Shown piece by piece: positions 7,512 to 15,454 of a DNA stretch of 64,000 nucleotides. The first letter of the stretch is position 1, and the number at the start of each line of letters is the position of its first letter. This DNA is from Verrucomicrobiota bacterium. GTDB taxonomy: Bacteria; Verrucomicrobiota; Verrucomicrobiia; Chthoniobacterales; UBA10450. The stretch covers positions 183,009-247,008 of the forward strand of contig QHNH01000016.1 of NCBI GenBank assembly GCA_003218375.1, read 5' to 3'. The notes beneath the pieces are model-generated. The model saw only the letters and a list, made by a program, of their open reading frames with translations, was not told the DNA's origin and did no database searches. The translations under genes were made by a program, and so were the position numbers.

Positions 7512-8462
7512 TCATTTGTAGAACACCGCGACGATGTGATCGCGTGAACAATTGTAATTCGGCGCGAGCCTCCCTGATTTGAGCTCGCGCATTCCGGGGA
7601 GAAATCGGAGCACGAACCGCGACATCCACGTCCGGCGCCGGAATTGCCAAAAGAGAAAGTTTTGCAGGATTTGAACGGTTTTCTCCCGCAGCGACAGATC
7701 GTAGTGCCTCAACTCAACCCATCGCTCGAGCCGCAGCCGGAGCCGCTCGCAAATGAACTCGGCGTGTTTGCGGGTCATCATGCAAAGATGTTGGAGATTG
7801 CGAAAATACCAAAACAACGCCGGATCCCGCCGGCATGCCGTGGCGTCCCCGTTGCCGGTGGCAATGAGCAGCAGACCGTTGTCGGTCAACCGCTGCGACA
7901 ATTTGTTCAAGAGCTCGAGCGGTCGCGAAAGGTGTTCAAAGAGATCGACGAGGATGATGGCGCGAAACATCGGTGCGCCGGCCGTGTCCAATTCGGCGTC
8001 CGATAAGACCTTGATCCCTTTTCGGACGGCTTCGGTGGCAGCGGCCGCGTTCACTTCGACGCCGTAGCAATCGTAACTCTCGGTCAGCGGTGCGAGGAGC
8101 CGTCCCGAACTGCAACCGAAATCCAGGATTGCGCTTCCAGGAGGCAGTTCCCGCAGGATTCGCAGGACGCAACGCTCAGGAGGAAAGAATCCGGCGATCT
8201 CCCATTCGCGGAAATCTACCTTGGCATAGTACCGGTCCAGCGCGGCCTGCGAAAGCGTCGGCGTTCGAAAAAGCAATCCGCAACGGCCGCATTCCCGCAC
8301 GAAATAGGCTGGCTGCACGAACGTTTCATCACCAGCCGGCATCGCAAATTGCGGCGCCTCGGGTCCGGTCGAAATCGTCGATACCGATCCACAAGCGGGG
8401 CAACGGAACCGGTCGTAATCAACGGGTGACCCTGACTCGTTAGGCCTACTCACGGAGCACAC
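7512..8462 (-). CDS. class I SAM-dependent methyltransferase with N-terminal zinc-binding motif
   Basis: The product has 316 residues. CPAC (about residues 21-24) and CGRCG (about 57-61) form a probable zinc ribbon, as in the C-methyltransferase/Methyltransf_23 group. The SAM motif I is [12 protein letters not shown] (about 114-125), followed by YGVEVN (acidic ribose ligand) and the motif [10 protein letters not shown]. The substrate is unknown; relatives modify sugars, lipids or quinone-like molecules. It lies between intact glmS and glmS copy 2, so it too appears to be inserted cargo. A TCGTTAGGCC word sits at its start codon region (8437-8446). Confidence 0.8.
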   Translation of the reverse strand: MCSVSRPNESGSPVDYDRFRCPACGSVSTISTGPEAPQFAMPAGDETFVQPAYFVRECGRCGLLFRTPTLSQAALDRYYAKVDFREWEIAGFFPPERCVLRILRELPPGSAILDFGCSSGRLLAPLTESYDCYGVEVNAAAATEAVRKGIKVLSDAELDTAGAPMFRAIILVDLFEHLSRPLELLNKLSQRLTDNGLLLIATGNGDATACRRDPALFWYFRNLQHLCMMTRKHAEFICERLRLRLERWVELRHYDLSLREKTVQILQNFLFWQFRRRTWMSRFVLRFLPGMRELKSGRLAPNYNCSRDHIVAVFYK

Positions 8463-8598
8463 GGATGTCGGGCGCGGTCGCTAGTCTAATTGATGAACTC
8501 GCGCTACCTCGTTCACCCTCCGGGCGGCCTGTCTATGTCACGGCTTGGCAGTCCGTTCCATTCTCTTTAGCTTTTATGCGCTCTAATGAAAAGGAGCG

Positions 8599-10494
8599 TC
8601 ATTCCACCGTGACGCTTTTGGCGAGATTACGCGGCTTATCGACGTCGCGGCCGAGCTCGACGGCGAGATGGTAGGCGAGGAGCTGAAGGGGAATGACAGT
8701 GAGGATGGGGCTGACGAAATCTGGAACTTTGGGGACGGTAACGATGTCGTCGGCGATGCCTTTGAGCTGCTTCGCGCAATTGCCGGAAGTGATGGCAATG
8801 ACGGGACCTTTGCGGGCGCGGACTTGCTCGATGTTGTTCATGTTCTTCGAGAAGACGGCGTCGTCGGGCGCGATGAACACCGAAGGGAGATCGGGGCGGA
8901 TGAGGGCGATGATGCCGTGCTTGAGCTCGGCGCTCGGGTGGCCTTCGGCGAAAAGATAGGTGATCTCCTTTAATTTCAGCGCAGCTTCGACGGCGATCGG
9001 GAAATTAAATTGGCGGCCGAAGAAGAGGAGGCCGCTCACCGAGGCGTATTTCTTCGCGATCGCTTTCATCTGGTCGCTGAGCTTGAGGACTTCTTCGATT
9101 TGTTCGGGCAACGCTTCGAGCGCTTCGATGATCCGTGTTCCTTCGGAAGTTGAGAGATGCCGCATCCGGCCGAGGAGCAAACCGATCGCGGTCAGGATCG
9201 CGACCTGAGAGGTGAACGATTTCGTGGCGGCGACGCCGATCTCCGGACCGGCGTGCATGTAAACGCCGCCGTCGCTCTCCCGCGCGATCGTGCTGGCGAC
9301 GTTATTGCAAATGCCGAGGGTGCGATAGCCTTTGCGGCGGCTCTCGCGCAGCGCGCCGAGTGTGTCCGCCGTTTCGCCGCTCTGGCTGATCGCGAAGACG
9401 AGCGTGTCGCGCGTCATCGGCGTATTGCGATGGCGGAATTCGCTGGCGTATTCCACTTCGGTCGGAATCTGCGCGAGCTGCTCGATCAAATATTCGCCGA
9501 TCATCGCGGCGTGAAGCGCCGTGCCGCATCCGGTTAAAACGACGCGGCCGACATCACGCAACTGCGCCGGCGTCATGTTCAAGCCGCCGAGTTTCGCGGT
9601 GCACTCTTCCTGGCTAAGCCGGCCGCGCATGGCGTCGCGGACCGAGCCGGGCTGCTCAAAGATTTCCTTGAGCATGTAATGCGGGTAATCGCCCTTCTTG
9701 ATGTCGGCGTCGGTGAACTCGACTTTGCTAACCTGATAATTGCCGCCCTCGCCGGCGACCGAGCTGATCTCGAACTTGTCGCGCTCGACGGCGACGACGT
9801 CGAAGTCGTTCAGGTAAACCGCGTCGCGGGTGTAGGCGACGATCGCGCTCACATCGCTCGCGAGAAAATTTTCATCCTTGCCGACGCCGAGCACGAGCGG
9901 GCTGCCGCGCCGCGCCCCGACGATGAAGTCGGGAATGTCGCGATGGACGAGCGCAATTCCATAAGTGCCGATGACCTGGCGCAAGGCGGTGCGAACCGCT
10001 TCGACGAGCCGTCCCTTTTTATTCGGCAATTCCGCTTTGGTTTTGCCATTCGAACTGGTATCGGCGGCGATCGATTGGTCGTAAAGTTTTCCAATCAAAT
10101 GGGCGAGGACCTCGGTGTCGGTTTCGGAAGCGAAATTGGTGTCGCCGTCGCGGATGAGCTGGTCCTTGAGCGCCTGATAATTTTCGATCACGCCGTTGTG
10201 GACCAGGGCGAGGCGCCCAGTCGCATCGAAGTGGGGATGCGCGTTTTGGTCGGTCGGTTTGCCGTGGGTGGCCCACCGGGTATGGCTGATGCCGTAGGTG
10301 CCGGTCGGCGGCCGTTCTGCCATTAGTTTGCCGAGCTCGGCAATTCGGCCAGCGCATTTGCGGGTCTCGACTTTGTTGCCGTTGACGATGGCGACCCCTG
10401 CCGAATCGTAGCCGCGATATCCCAGCCGGCGCAAACCATCCAGAAGAATGGGTGCCGCTTCAGAACGTCCGACGTAACCGACAATGCCGCACAT
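8599..10494 (-). CDS. glmS: glutamine--fructose-6-phosphate aminotransferase (isomerizing)
   Basis: GlmS makes glucosamine-6-phosphate from fructose-6-phosphate and glutamine, the entry to peptidoglycan and LPS amino sugars. ATG 10494 is chosen because it gives MCGIVGYVG, which exposes the N-terminal nucleophile Cys after Met removal; the longer ORF would bury it. The amidotransferase domain spans about 1-240. Two SIS sugar-isomerase domains follow (GCGTALHAAMIGEYL near 320 and FGRQFNFPIAVEAALKLKE near 490), then the C-terminal DKPRNLAKSVTVE tail. The 631 residues are slightly long because of an insert around QSIAADTSSNGKTKAELPNK. Two partial copies of its 3' end lie downstream. Confidence 0.97.
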   Translation of the reverse strand: MCGIVGYVGRSEAAPILLDGLRRLGYRGYDSAGVAIVNGNKVETRKCAGRIAELGKLMAERPPTGTYGISHTRWATHGKPTDQNAHPHFDATGRLALVHNGVIENYQALKDQLIRDGDTNFASETDTEVLAHLIGKLYDQSIAADTSSNGKTKAELPNKKGRLVEAVRTALRQVIGTYGIALVHRDIPDFIVGARRGSPLVLGVGKDENFLASDVSAIVAYTRDAVYLNDFDVVAVERDKFEISSVAGEGGNYQVSKVEFTDADIKKGDYPHYMLKEIFEQPGSVRDAMRGRLSQEECTAKLGGLNMTPAQLRDVGRVVLTGCGTALHAAMIGEYLIEQLAQIPTEVEYASEFRHRNTPMTRDTLVFAISQSGETADTLGALRESRRKGYRTLGICNNVASTIARESDGGVYMHAGPEIGVAATKSFTSQVAILTAIGLLLGRMRHLSTSEGTRIIEALEALPEQIEEVLKLSDQMKAIAKKYASVSGLLFFGRQFNFPIAVEAALKLKEITYLFAEGHPSAELKHGIIALIRPDLPSVFIAPDDAVFSKNMNNIEQVRARKGPVIAITSGNCAKQLKGIADDIVTVPKVPDFVSPILTVIPLQLLAYHLAVELGRDVDKPRNLAKSVTVE

Positions 10495-10615
10495 GATAGG
10501 GAGCGTGACATCAAGCGGCGGCAGGCGCAACCGGCGCAGAGCGCGGGCCTGTCGGCGCTGTAGTTACGGTCCGGCAGCTGCAGGGTCGCCGTGCTGAGAG
10601 ACGCGTTGGCGCCGG

Positions 10616-10652
10616 AATGACGAATGACGAATAACGAATGACGAAGATGACG
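10616..10652. repeat. GAATGACGA-type short direct repeats
   Basis: Consecutive AATGACGAATGACGAATAA and CGAATGACGAAGATGACGAC form a string of 8-10-base direct repeats in the intergenic space between the divergent glmS and glgC genes. Similar word-like strings occur at other gene boundaries in this window. Confidence 0.7.
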
Positions 10653-10702
10653 ACGCGCAAAAAGGTTGATGGCCCCCGAAGCATTCTGCGTTAATTGAAA
10701 TT

Positions 10703-12046
10703 GTGGAACCGAAAAGCCGCTCCCTGCGAGACCCAGTTTCGGGCGCGGTTCCTCCTCCGGCGCTTCCGCCGGGGACGACCGAGCGAACGCTCGCGATCAT
10801 CATGGGCGGTGGCGCGGGAACGCGATTGTTCCCGCTAACGAAGGACCGGGCGAAGCCGGCGGTGCCGATCGGGGGCAAGTACCGGATCGTCGATATTCCG
10901 ATCAGCAATTGCCTGAACTCCGGGCTGCGCTCGATCTACATCCTGACCCAGTTCAACAGCATGTCGCTTCATCGGCATATCCAGGCGAGCTATAAGTTCG
11001 ACAATTTTTCGCGCAGCTTCGTGGACATTCTCGCCGCGCAGCAAACGCCGGAAGGTTCGCAATGGTACCAGGGCACCGCCGACGCCGTCCGTCAGAACAT
11101 GCGCTACTTCCTCGAGCGGCCGTTCGATTATTACATCATCCTCAGCGGCGATCAGCTTTACCGGATGGATTTTCGGGCGCTCCTCCACCAGCACATTCGT
11201 TCCGGCGCCGATATCACGCTCGCGATCAAGCCGGTCGAGCGCGGTGAGGTGTCGGAATTCGGCATCATGCAGAGCGACGCGAACCGGCGGGTGACGAAGT
11301 TCGTCGAGAAACCGAAGGACGAAGCGGTCTTGAGCGAGTTCCGGATGGGCCCGGAACTTTTGGCGTCCGTCGGCTCGGGGCCGGACGAAGAACTCTATCA
11401 GGCCTCGATGGGCATCTACGTTTTCAACCGCGACGTGCTCGTCGAATGCCTGAACAACGATCTGGCGGACTTCGGCAAACACGTCATCCCGCAGTCGATC
11501 GAGCAACGGCAGGTGAGCGGTTACATTTTCAACGGCTACTGGGAAGACATCGGGACGATCCGCGCTTTTTACGAAGCGAATCTCGATCTGACGGACCTCC
11601 TGCCGCAATACAGTTTCTTCGAGGCCTCTGCGCCGATCTACACGCACCCGCGGTTCTTGCCGGGCAGCAAAATCAACGGCGCGACGTTGCGCCAGGCGAT
11701 CATCGCGGACGGCTGCATCATCTCGGACGCGCACATCGAGCGGTCGGTGATCGGCGTGCGGAGCACAATCGAAAGCGGGGCCACGATCCGGAACAGCATC
11801 GTGATGGGGGCGGATTACTATGAAACGGAACCGACCAGCGAACGCTACCGGCTGCCGCCGATCGGGATTGGGCGGAATTGCGTGATCGACCGGGCGATCA
11901 TCGACAAGAATGCGCGGATCGCGGACGGCGTTGTGATTACGCCGGAAGGAAAACCGCCGGACCTGGACGCGGGAAATTATTTTATCCGCGACGGGATCGT
12001 GGTGGTGCCGAAAAACGCGATTATCCCCGCGGGATTCTGGATCTGA
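10703..12046 (+). CDS. glgC: glucose-1-phosphate adenylyltransferase (ADP-glucose pyrophosphorylase)
   Basis: The enzyme makes ADP-glucose from ATP and glucose-1-phosphate for glycogen synthesis. The product has 447 residues from a GTG start. The nucleotide-binding signature is MGGGAGTRLFPLTKDRAKPA (residues 34-53), followed by GGKYRIVDIPISNCLNSG. Other sites visible are QGTADAVRQN, the sugar-binding FVEKPK and YWEDIGTI. The C-terminal third is a left-handed beta-helix allosteric domain (IERSVIGVRSTIESGATI). The sequence style is closer to plant and cyanobacterial enzymes than to the enterobacterial type. It is divergent from glmS. Confidence 0.96.
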   Translation: MEPKSRSLRDPVSGAVPPPALPPGTTERTLAIIMGGGAGTRLFPLTKDRAKPAVPIGGKYRIVDIPISNCLNSGLRSIYILTQFNSMSLHRHIQASYKFDNFSRSFVDILAAQQTPEGSQWYQGTADAVRQNMRYFLERPFDYYIILSGDQLYRMDFRALLHQHIRSGADITLAIKPVERGEVSEFGIMQSDANRRVTKFVEKPKDEAVLSEFRMGPELLASVGSGPDEELYQASMGIYVFNRDVLVECLNNDLADFGKHVIPQSIEQRQVSGYIFNGYWEDIGTIRAFYEANLDLTDLLPQYSFFEASAPIYTHPRFLPGSKINGATLRQAIIADGCIISDAHIERSVIGVRSTIESGATIRNSIVMGADYYETEPTSERYRLPPIGIGRNCVIDRAIIDKNARIADGVVITPEGKPPDLDAGNYFIRDGIVVVPKNAIIPAGFWI

Positions 12047-12058
12047 ATGTCGAGCGGC

Positions 12059-12274
12059 CTATCGGCGTTGCTGGTTGAGTATGGCCCCCTCGCCTTCACG
12101 CTCCCACTTCTGTTGCTCGTTCCAAGGAAGCGCGGTTTCTTTTTTGTCGTTCGGGTCAGTGATGAACGCCGTGGTTCGTTTGGTGGCGCACGAGCTAAAA
12201 GCAAGCGCGAGCGCGGCGAGCAGGGCCTTTCCCGCGATTCTCAAATGGATCCGACTACGAATTATTGCCAGCAT
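12059..12274 (-). CDS. small putative lipoprotein
   Basis: The protein has 71 residues starting at ATG 12274. A basic stretch and hydrophobic segment (GKALLAALALAFSSC) end in a lipobox-like FSSC at about residue 28. A short polar mature part rich in Lys/Glu/Gln follows. Its start overlaps the 3' end of the coiled-coil gene (12255-13091) by about 20 bases, implying translational coupling. The function is unknown. The longer ORF upstream of this ATG lies inside the neighbouring gene and was not used. Confidence 0.6.
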   Translation of the reverse strand: MLAIIRSRIHLRIAGKALLAALALAFSSCATKRTTAFITDPNDKKETALPWNEQQKWEREGEGAILNQQRR

Positions 12275-13091
12275 AGACGACGGTATCTCCAGGTTGCACC
12301 TGGACCCCACGGGCCAAAGTGCTGGTGATGATATCGCCGATGGCTGTCGCCGGTTCAACCGACGAAATGCGGATCTTGCCGATGAACGCGCCGCCCCGCA
12401 GCACCAGCATTTCGCTATTGGCCTCCACTCCCTGCCGGGCGCCAAGGCTCAGGACAACAAAATTATAAGCCGGGTTCACGGCCAGCACGGTGCCGCGAAT
12501 CCCGGCGGTATTCGCTCCCGGCGCGGGCCGATGTTTCCTTTCCGTTTCGAGCTGGGTCGATTTCTCCTGCGTGACTTTCATCTTGTCGGAGAGTAGGACT
12601 TTCTCGCGCTCGGCCGCGTCGAGTTGCTTCTTTGCATCTTCCAATTGCGCCTGGAGCTCCGCGGTCGATCCCGAGGGCGAAGCACCGGGCGGCGCCGGCT
12701 TGGTCGACGCGTTGTCGATCCGTTTCCTTAGCTCGGCGATCTCGGTCTCGTTCGCGCGCAGTTTTCCCTGCAGATCGTTTTTCTCCGCCTGGACCCTGGC
12801 CAGCTCGGCCTCGGTGCTTGCCACCTTGTTTTGAGTGTCGCCGAACTTGGCGTTGGCCGCAGCAACGGCCGCTTCGCGATCCTTGAGCTGTTTCTCGCGT
12901 GAGGCGAGTGGCTGTTCCGCAGTCTGGCGAGCCGCATCGCTTTGCCCGACCTCGGTCCGCAACCCGCGGGTCTTTTGCAAATTGAGAACGGCAAAAACCG
13001 CCGACACTCCCAGCAAGACGACCGATGCGAGAATCAGTTGCCGGGCCGTGATCGGGAAACGAGAAAGAGAAAACGCGCTGATAAAGCGCAT
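12255..13091 (-). CDS. membrane-anchored coiled-coil protein
   Basis: The protein has 278 residues. A single membrane helix (LILASVVLLGVSAVFAVLNL, about 19-38) follows a basic N-terminus. A long coiled coil runs over about 45-185, rich in Ala/Gln/Lys/Glu, with a Pro-rich break (STKPAPPGASPSGST, about 130-144). A compact beta-rich C-terminal domain (about 190-278, GTVLAVNPAYNFVVLSLGAR) resembles domains found after coiled coils in verrucomicrobial and planctomycetal proteins of unknown function. It likely sits in the inner membrane with the bulk outside the cytoplasm. It precedes the small lipoprotein in a two-gene unit. Confidence 0.8.
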   Translation of the reverse strand: MRFISAFSLSRFPITARQLILASVVLLGVSAVFAVLNLQKTRGLRTEVGQSDAARQTAEQPLASREKQLKDREAAVAAANAKFGDTQNKVASTEAELARVQAEKNDLQGKLRANETEIAELRKRIDNASTKPAPPGASPSGSTAELQAQLEDAKKQLDAAEREKVLLSDKMKVTQEKSTQLETERKHRPAPGANTAGIRGTVLAVNPAYNFVVLSLGARQGVEANSEMLVLRGGAFIGKIRISSVEPATAIGDIITSTLARGVQVQPGDTVVYAGNNS

Positions 13092-13175
13092 CGTATGAAA
13101 CCCCGGGCGTCGATGGCAATCTCATTCAGGAATTCGCGTTGCACCCCTCTGACTTCCGCCCTATAGAAGCGCGAT

Positions 13176-13337
13176 ATGGGTCAGCAACATCGGGTGAGAA
13201 CGAAGCGGCGCCGGCGTGCGGCTTATCTGGAACGAAAGAAAACCGCGGCCAAAGCTGCGCCCGTTCGGCGGGAAGTGACGAAGCCGGCGAAGGCGAAATC
13301 GAAGAAGCCGGCGGCTGCGGCGGCCGACGAATCGTAG
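13176..13337 (+). CDS. small highly basic protein MGQQHRVRTKRRRRAAYLER-type
   Basis: This is a 53-residue protein starting at ATG 13176 (MGQQHRVRTKRRRRAAYLER) and ending in a Lys/Ala/Pro-rich tail. About a third of residues are Lys or Arg, as in ribosomal or nucleic-acid-binding small proteins. I recall similar short MGQQ..KR.RR..YL.R proteins being common in verrucomicrobial genomes, but I cannot check that here. It lies about 40 bases upstream of, and in the same direction as, the YacP-like gene. Confidence 0.65.
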   Translation: MGQQHRVRTKRRRRAAYLERKKTAAKAAPVRREVTKPAKAKSKKPAAAAADES

Positions 13338-13377
13338 CGCTTCGCAACGGTCTTGCGGTCCTGCCTTTTCCAGGCGA

Positions 13378-13782
13378 GTGCGCGCGGAATACCTCATCGT
13401 CGACGGCCACAGCGTGATTTTTGCGTGGCCGGAACTGCGCAAACTCCACGCCCGCCGCACTTCGCTCGCGCGCGAGGCGTTAACCAAAAAGCTCCGCGAT
13501 TACCAGGACTGGACTGGGATCCGCGTCGCTGTGGTCTTCGATGGGAAAGGGGATTCGGTCAGCGTCAGTTCCGACCCGGGCGAAATCCAAATCTTTTATT
13601 CGCGGGAAGGACAAACGGCTGATTCGATCATTGAGCGGCTGGCGAGCAAATATGGCGGCCGGTTCAAACTCCTCGTCGCGACGAGCGACGTCCTGGAACA
13701 GGAGACCGCGAGCGCTTGCGGGGCGGAATGCATTTCCGCGGAGGCCTTGCGCTGGCTTCTCGAAGAAGCCACGCCAAAATAA
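13378..13782 (+). CDS. YacP-like NYN-domain ribonuclease
   Basis: The product has 134 residues from GTG 13378. It has the NYN/PIN-like pattern: AEYLIVDGHSVIFAW with the first catalytic Asp, VAVVFDGKGD with the second acidic cluster, and GQTADSIIERL and LLVATSDVLEQETA with further acidic residues and the conserved TSD. The YacP (Rae1) family includes ribosome-associated mRNA endonucleases. The length (about 130-170 usual) fits. The pairing with the preceding small basic protein suggests an RNA-related pair, which is inference. Confidence 0.8.
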   Translation: MRAEYLIVDGHSVIFAWPELRKLHARRTSLAREALTKKLRDYQDWTGIRVAVVFDGKGDSVSVSSDPGEIQIFYSREGQTADSIIERLASKYGGRFKLLVATSDVLEQETASACGAECISAEALRWLLEEATPK

Positions 13783-13800
13783 TTCGCCGACTGCGAAGCT

Positions 13801-14247
13801 TTAGGCCGCGCCAGCCAACACGTGCTGCGGGCGGGCGAGCGATTCGCGCCGGGCGCGCTGCTGGCAGGTCGCCAGGACGCGCGACAGAACGCAGTAGAGC
13901 TGCTCGATCGGGAGATTTTTGCTCACGTAACCGTTGGCGCCGGCTCGAAGCGCGGCATGCATCCGCTCTTCGTCGTAGCCGACGCCAGTGAAAACGATAA
14001 TCGGGAGAGTCTGGCTCATCTCGCGGATGAACGAAATGAGGGAAATGCCATCCACTTTCGGCATGTTGAGATCGACGACGGCCACATCGCAGCGGTGGAA
14101 TTCGAGCCAGGCGGCGGTTTTGAAACCTTCGGTGAGGAACTCGCAGGTATGTCCTTTTTGCTTGAGGTAAGTGACCAGGAACTTGGTGATGGCGGGGTCA
14201 TCATCGATGAGGAGGAATTCGACGGCATCGCGGGCAAGGATTTTCAT
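13801..14247 (-). CDS. single-domain response regulator (receiver)
   Basis: The product has 148 residues from ATG 14247 (MKILARDAVEFLLIDDDPAI). It is a lone REC domain: acidic pocket DDD (about 15-17), phosphoacceptor Asp in VAVVDLNMPKVDG, conserved Thr in PIIVFTGVGYD and Lys in NGYVSKNLPIEQ. A short Arg-rich tail (QQRARRESLARPQ) lacks an output domain. It is probably a phosphorelay intermediate or CheY-like partner of one of the nearby histidine kinases. A possible sigma-54 promoter precedes it. The longer N-terminus of the ORF would include that promoter and was not used. Confidence 0.85.
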   Translation of the reverse strand: MKILARDAVEFLLIDDDPAITKFLVTYLKQKGHTCEFLTEGFKTAAWLEFHRCDVAVVDLNMPKVDGISLISFIREMSQTLPIIVFTGVGYDEERMHAALRAGANGYVSKNLPIEQLYCVLSRVLATCQQRARRESLARPQHVLAGAA

Positions 14248-14280
14248 AGGTGGCCTTCTTATAATTACTATAAGGAATAT

Positions 14281-14298
14281 AAGCACTATCCTTGCCAA
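14281..14298 (-). promoter_or_regulatory. possible sigma-54 (-24/-12) promoter
   Basis: On the minus strand the sequence is TTGGCAAGGATAGTGCTT, which has GG and GC separated by exactly ten bases, as in the TTGGCAC-N5-TTGC consensus. It lies 34 bases before the ATG of the response regulator. No sigma-54 gene is in the window, so this rests on sequence alone. Confidence 0.4.
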
Positions 14299-14369
14299 CC
14301 CGGAATCCGGCTGACTGGGACCGCCGCGTCTGGGGACGGCGTGGCTCGAGAGGGATGAACGTCTCTCTC

Positions 14370-14400
14370 GCGCTTCGCGTAGCGAAGCGGCTACAGAAGA
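14370..14400. repeat. half copy of GCTTCGC..GCGAAGCGGCTACAGAAG repeat
   Basis: GCGCTTCGCGTAGCGAAGCG followed by GCTACAGAAG forms a hairpin. It matches the right half of the longer elements at 27575-27651 and 28262-28338. It lies between fba and the response regulator. Confidence 0.75.
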
Positions 14401-14420
14401 CGCGGCTAGGAAGGAAAGTT

Positions 14421-15374
14421 CTAGCTCTTTAGACTATCGCGCACCGCGTCGAGCTGCCCGGCCGAGCCGAGTTTCCCGTTCTTGTGGGCGATGAACTTCG
14501 CGTATTCCTCGACGAAGATTTTGCCCGGCGGCCGGAAATCGAACTCGGCGGGTTTGTCCCGGAAAAATTCACGATGGACCCGGGTCCAGACCAGGCGCCC
14601 ATCGGTATCGATGTTTACCTTCGTAACGCCGAGCCTGGCGGCCGGCAGGTATTCTTCTTCGTTCACGCCGCGGGCAGAGGGATCGAGCTTTCCGCCTGCG
14701 GCATTGATCCGCTGCACTTCTTCGATCGGCACGCTGGAGCTGCCATGCATCACGATTGGCATGCCGGGGATGAGCTGTTGGATCTCTTCGATCACGTCGA
14801 AGTGCAGGCTTTGCTGGCCTTTGAACTTGTAGGCGCCGTGGCTGGTGCCGATCGCGGCGGCCAATGAATCGCACCCGGTTTGCTTCACGAATTCGACGGC
14901 TTCCTTTGGATTCGTCAGCGACGCGTGTCCCTCATCGACCTTGATGTCTTCCTCGACGCCTCCGAGTTGGCCCAGCTCGGCTTCGACGCTGATGCCTTTG
15001 GCGTGCGCCTTCTCCACGACTCGTTTCGTGATCGCGACATTTTCTTCGAACGGCTCGTGGCTGGCGTCGATCATCACCGAGCTGTAGAACCCGGACTCGA
15101 TGCAATCGTAGCAGGTCTCCTCATCGCCATGGTCGAGGTGGACGGCGAAGATCGCTTCCGGAAATATCTGCTCGGCGGTGCGGATCATCGCCTCGAGCAT
15201 GCGCTTGTCGGCATATTTCCGGGCGCCTTTGGAAAGCTGGATAATAAACGGCGCTTTGCTGCGAACGTTGCCGCTGAACAACCCGAGGAGCTGTTCCATG
15301 TTGTTAATGTTGTAGGCGCCGACGGCGTACTTGCCGTAGGCGTGTTTATAAAGCTGAGCGGTGGTGACGATCAT
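14421..15374 (-). CDS. fba: class II fructose-bisphosphate aldolase
   Basis: This is a zinc-dependent enzyme of glycolysis and gluconeogenesis that cleaves fructose-1,6-bisphosphate to DHAP and glyceraldehyde-3-phosphate. The product has 317 residues. Metal and substrate sites are visible: AVHLDHGDEETC (His82 region), MIDASHEPFEENV, VEAELGQLGG, AIGTSHGAYKF, VMHGSSSVP and KVNIDTDGRL. The length matches the family. It follows the histidine kinase gene by about 80 bases in the same direction. The gap carries the AATCCGAAATCGAAAATC-type intergenic repeat, so it is probably a separate unit. Confidence 0.95.
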   Translation of the reverse strand: MIVTTAQLYKHAYGKYAVGAYNINNMEQLLGLFSGNVRSKAPFIIQLSKGARKYADKRMLEAMIRTAEQIFPEAIFAVHLDHGDEETCYDCIESGFYSSVMIDASHEPFEENVAITKRVVEKAHAKGISVEAELGQLGGVEEDIKVDEGHASLTNPKEAVEFVKQTGCDSLAAAIGTSHGAYKFKGQQSLHFDVIEEIQQLIPGMPIVMHGSSSVPIEEVQRINAAGGKLDPSARGVNEEEYLPAARLGVTKVNIDTDGRLVWTRVHREFFRDKPAEFDFRPPGKIFVEEYAKFIAHKNGKLGSAGQLDAVRDSLKS

Positions 15375-15454
15375 GCGATTTGGATGGTTGGATTGCGCCC
15401 GGAATGGGAACGCAACCTTAAATCCAAAATCCGAAATCGAAAATCTAAAATGGG

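Noticed and set aside
8437-8446. TCGTTAGGCC at the methyltransferase start as an attC core
   Set aside because: No paired R'' box or hairpin with extrahelical bases was found around it; it fits the general word over-representation.
5891-8720. Tn7-like transposon
   Set aside because: No tns genes or end repeats were seen, and the glmS 3' end itself is duplicated, which Tn7 insertion does not do.
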